From the NCBI GenBank assembly GCA_044450785.1, contig JBIOJM010000102.1, positions 1-27,984 of the forward strand: 27,984 nt of DNA, written 5' to 3'. This document shows positions 26,111 to 27,984 of the stretch, in pieces. How positions within the stretch are numbered: the stretch's first letter is position 1; each line of letters starts with the position of its first letter. The translations under genes and the position numbers were made by a program. This DNA comes from JBIOJM01 sp044450785 (GTDB taxonomy: Bacteria > Planctomycetota > Planctomycetia > Isosphaerales > Isosphaeraceae). A model generated the notes under the pieces. It made no database searches. It worked only from the letters and a program-made list of their open reading frames with translations, and was not told where the DNA came from.

Positions 26111-26223
26111 TCGATTTTCGATGTTCGATGTTCGATTTGGCAACGGCAATCGGCCGGCATTTGGGAATCCTCATCGGTTGCGGCGTGATTCGCGTCACGA
26201 GAATCCAAAACCCAAAATCGAAC
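26111..26223. repeat. heptamer repeats in the ggt/ppiC divergent region
   Basis: Positions 26111-26138 are four heptamers (TCGATTT, TCGATGT, TCGATGT, TCGATTT). Positions 26203-26223 hold three more (ATCCAAA, ACCCAAA, ATCGAAC). The last is an inverted match over 9 bp (AAATCGAAC) to the minus strand of the first array. The blocks occupy the 220-nt promoter space between two divergent genes and start only 4 nt upstream of the ggt start codon. They follow the same 7-nt period as the arrays near 19.1-19.3 kb, but with other sequences. Confidence 0.7.
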
Positions 26224-26327
26224 TGATGTTGACCGTTCTGGGGTGAAACTTTAGAGTCTCGGCCCGTCTGTCTCTGAACTTGAGGAAATCGCGCCAACTC
26301 ACAATGGAATTGAGGAGACGCCACGTG

Positions 26328-27689
26328 ATGATCGCTAAGGATCGCGGTCGCAAAGTGCGTTTGTTGGGGTTCGTCCTGGTCGTCGGAGCGATCGTGGCGG
26401 CCTCTGCGGCGCGGGCCCAGCAGGACAACCCGGGAAGATTCCAGGTCCCGCCGCCGGCGCCTCGGATCAACGACCCGGACTCCAAGACAAAAGCCAAGAC
26501 GAAGGTCCACTTGAGCGAGATCGATGTTCCGGGGCTCCAGGCAACGATGATCCCGGTCAATCCCACCGACGCGATCGCGATCGTCAACCGACAGAAGATC
26601 TCCCGCCAGCAACTGGCCGACGAGTGCGTGGCTCGCGAGGGTAAGAAGATCCTCGAGCTGCTCATCCACCGTACCTTGGTCGAGCAGGCTCTTCGCAGCA
26701 GGAAGCTCGAGGTCACGGCGGCCGAGATCGATCAAGAGATCGAGGCCGTTGCGAAGCGGTTCGGCATCAGCCGCGAAGGCTGGCTGCGGACCCTGGACAA
26801 GGAGCGCGGTATCAGTCCCGTGCAGTACGCCCGGGACATCATCTACCCGGCCCTCGCATTGCGGAAACTGTGCGCCGGCAGGGTCCAGGTGACACCACAA
26901 GACTTGCAGTTAGCCTTCGAGGCCCAGTTTGGCGAGAAGCTGCGCTGCCGGATGATCCTGGTTGATAAGCAGACAAAAGCAGTCCAGATCTGGGAGGACC
27001 TGCGCAAGAACCCAAACGGCTTCGAGAAGATGGCCCAGGAAGTATCGATGGACACCGGCAGTCGATCGCTGGGAGGGCTGCTTGCCGAGCCGATCACCCG
27101 CCACGCCTACCCCACGACAATCTCCGACGCCGCGTTTCGCCAGTTGGTCGACGGCGATCCCCTCGACAGGGATCCCAGCCACAAACCCAAGGACGGCGAT
27201 TTTACGGGTCCCATCCAGGCTGACGAGATGGCCTGGATCATCCTGCGCCGCGAGTCGATTGTCGAGGCGACCAAGGGCGCTGACCTGAAGAACGAGCAGG
27301 TTCGCAAGCAGACCTACGAGATGATCTACGAGGTCAAGCTCAAGGAAGCGATGATCCTGGTTTTTCAGGACTTGTTGAAACATTCTGCCATCGAAAACCA
27401 GTTGACCGGAACCGTCAAGCTGGCCAACGAAGAGCAAGACCCCAGCTATGGAGTGGACCACGACGTCAAGTTGATGTCGAATCCGCCCGCGGGCAAGGGA
27501 ATCGGTGCACAGGGCAACACCCCGGCTGGCGCCGTCCCGCGAACCAAGCAGCCTCCCGTCGCGCTGTCGCCGGAAGCGGCTCAACAGTTCGAAAAGCTCC
27601 AGCGCCCCCTGAGGTCCAGCAGCGACGCCAGGAACAGCAGCAACAACAACGGTAACGCCGCCGGCGACGCTCCCGCCTCACCGCGTTGA
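26328..27689 (+). CDS. exported SurA/PpiC-type peptidyl-prolyl isomerase
   Basis: A periplasmic foldase candidate of 453 residues. A basic N-terminus leads into a hydrophobic signal segment (VRLLGFVLVVGAIVAASAARAQQ). A SurA-like chaperone region follows (NPTDAIAIVNRQKISRQQLADEC, then helices through about residue 190), then a parvulin-like PpiC region at about 205-330 (LRCRMILVDK, FEKMAQEVSMDTGSRSLGG, FTGPIQADEMAWIIL). The C-terminal 80 or so residues are low-complexity (Asn, Ser, Pro, Ala). The ATG at 26328 is chosen, with GAGGAG 10 nt upstream. A GTG at 26325 and an ATG at 26304 are realistic alternatives; a TTG at 26280 is unlikely. Probable role: folding of outer-membrane or secreted proteins. 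Confidence 0.82.
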   Translation: MIAKDRGRKVRLLGFVLVVGAIVAASAARAQQDNPGRFQVPPPAPRINDPDSKTKAKTKVHLSEIDVPGLQATMIPVNPTDAIAIVNRQKISRQQLADECVAREGKKILELLIHRTLVEQALRSRKLEVTAAEIDQEIEAVAKRFGISREGWLRTLDKERGISPVQYARDIIYPALALRKLCAGRVQVTPQDLQLAFEAQFGEKLRCRMILVDKQTKAVQIWEDLRKNPNGFEKMAQEVSMDTGSRSLGGLLAEPITRHAYPTTISDAAFRQLVDGDPLDRDPSHKPKDGDFTGPIQADEMAWIILRRESIVEATKGADLKNEQVRKQTYEMIYEVKLKEAMILVFQDLLKHSAIENQLTGTVKLANEEQDPSYGVDHDVKLMSNPPAGKGIGAQGNTPAGAVPRTKQPPVALSPEAAQQFEKLQRPLRSSSDARNSSNNNGNAAGDAPASPR

Positions 27690-27984
27690 TCCGCCTCGCG
27701 AGATGTCGCATCAGATCAGTGCACAAACCGATGTTGGGGCGGGCACTCCGGCCCTGGGCGGTTCACAGCCGTCCACGGCGGGCGGGGCCGCCCCTACTCT
27801 GGACATCCGGGCAGACTTCCCCGATAGTGGTGATTGATCCGCAATGGGCAGCTCGACCCGGACTCGACGGTCATCAGCCCCGCCCAAGGCCAGTGAAAAG
27901 TTGGCGTTGACCGAACTGGAGTGACGCTTTCGAGACGCGTGTTTTTGTTGCGCGCGATCGAACGACGGCGGGAGCGACTGATCC
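27690..27984. other. right edge, no gene recognised
   Basis: No convincing coding region is visible in these 295 bases. A GC-rich palindromic patch lies at about 27778-27796 (GGCGG pairing with CCGCC around a short loop), of the kind often dispersed in planctomycete genomes. The last 50 bases may be the leader of a gene beyond the window. Confidence 0.4.

Noticed and set aside
26108..26149. Upstream ATG at 26149 as the ggt start
   Set aside because: The 14 extra residues (PNRTSNIENRK...) are a translation of the heptamer repeats and would precede the signal peptide.

Overview
The window reads as a chromosomal segment of a high-GC planctomycete, probably of the Isosphaeraceae/Gemmata type. 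This is an inference from gene content, not from a marker gene. The supporting signs are many secreted proteins of unknown function, an MJ0042-like zinc-ribbon membrane protein, an HU protein with an Ala/Lys-rich leader, a HpnI-like glycosyltransferase, a heptose-activating HldE, and dispersed heptamer repeats of the kind common in planctomycete and cyanobacterial genomes. No rRNA, tRNA, CRISPR array or intact insertion sequence was found.

Region 1 (1-5.2 kb, minus strand): a secreted GH5-type glycoside hydrolase and a zinc-ribbon single-pass membrane protein. They are flanked by a REP-like hairpin (about 128-176) and an inverted 15-bp partner (3488-3502). Next comes hldE, for ADP-heptose and so LPS-core supply. 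Region 2 (5.5-7.9 kb, plus strand): a stand-alone receiver-domain protein, folC (folate biosynthesis) and a DUF423 membrane protein.

Region 3 (7.9-13.4 kb, plus strand) is the accessory part and the best candidate for an undescribed system. An AAA_21/OLD-like ATPase is followed 14 nt later by a TOPRIM/DUF4276-like partner, and this pair looks lower in GC than the flanking genes. A UvrD-family helicase and a PD-(D/E)XK nuclease follow, joined by a TGATG stop/start overlap. The helicase frame is broken by what looks like one lost C near 12069. The conserved parts of the nuclease domain, including the four cysteines expected to hold an iron-sulphur cluster, are split across the helicase/nuclease boundary. 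The logic (ATPase plus TOPRIM-like effector, plus helicase-nuclease) resembles phage-defence systems such as PARIS, Gabija and the MAD3/MAD4 part of MADS, but matches none of them exactly.

Region 4 (13.5-17.9 kb, minus strand): a polar amino-acid ABC importer in which the binding protein and permease are one polypeptide and the ATPase overlaps it by 4 bp; a HpnI-like GT21 glycosyltransferase; and a small secreted Cys-rich protein. Region 5 (17.9-23.2 kb, plus strand): a 120-bp direct-repeat unit, an exported protein-L-isoaspartate methyltransferase, inverted heptamer arrays, a 962-aa secreted multidomain GH-A-like protein that seems to have lost its nucleophile, and a UDP-glucuronate 4-epimerase-like SDR. 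Region 6 (23.2-28 kb): an HU-like protein (minus) with a clear intrinsic terminator, a 69-aa small protein, a gamma-glutamyltransferase (minus), and a divergent exported SurA/PpiC-type prolyl isomerase. The last 295 bases hold no gene I can support.
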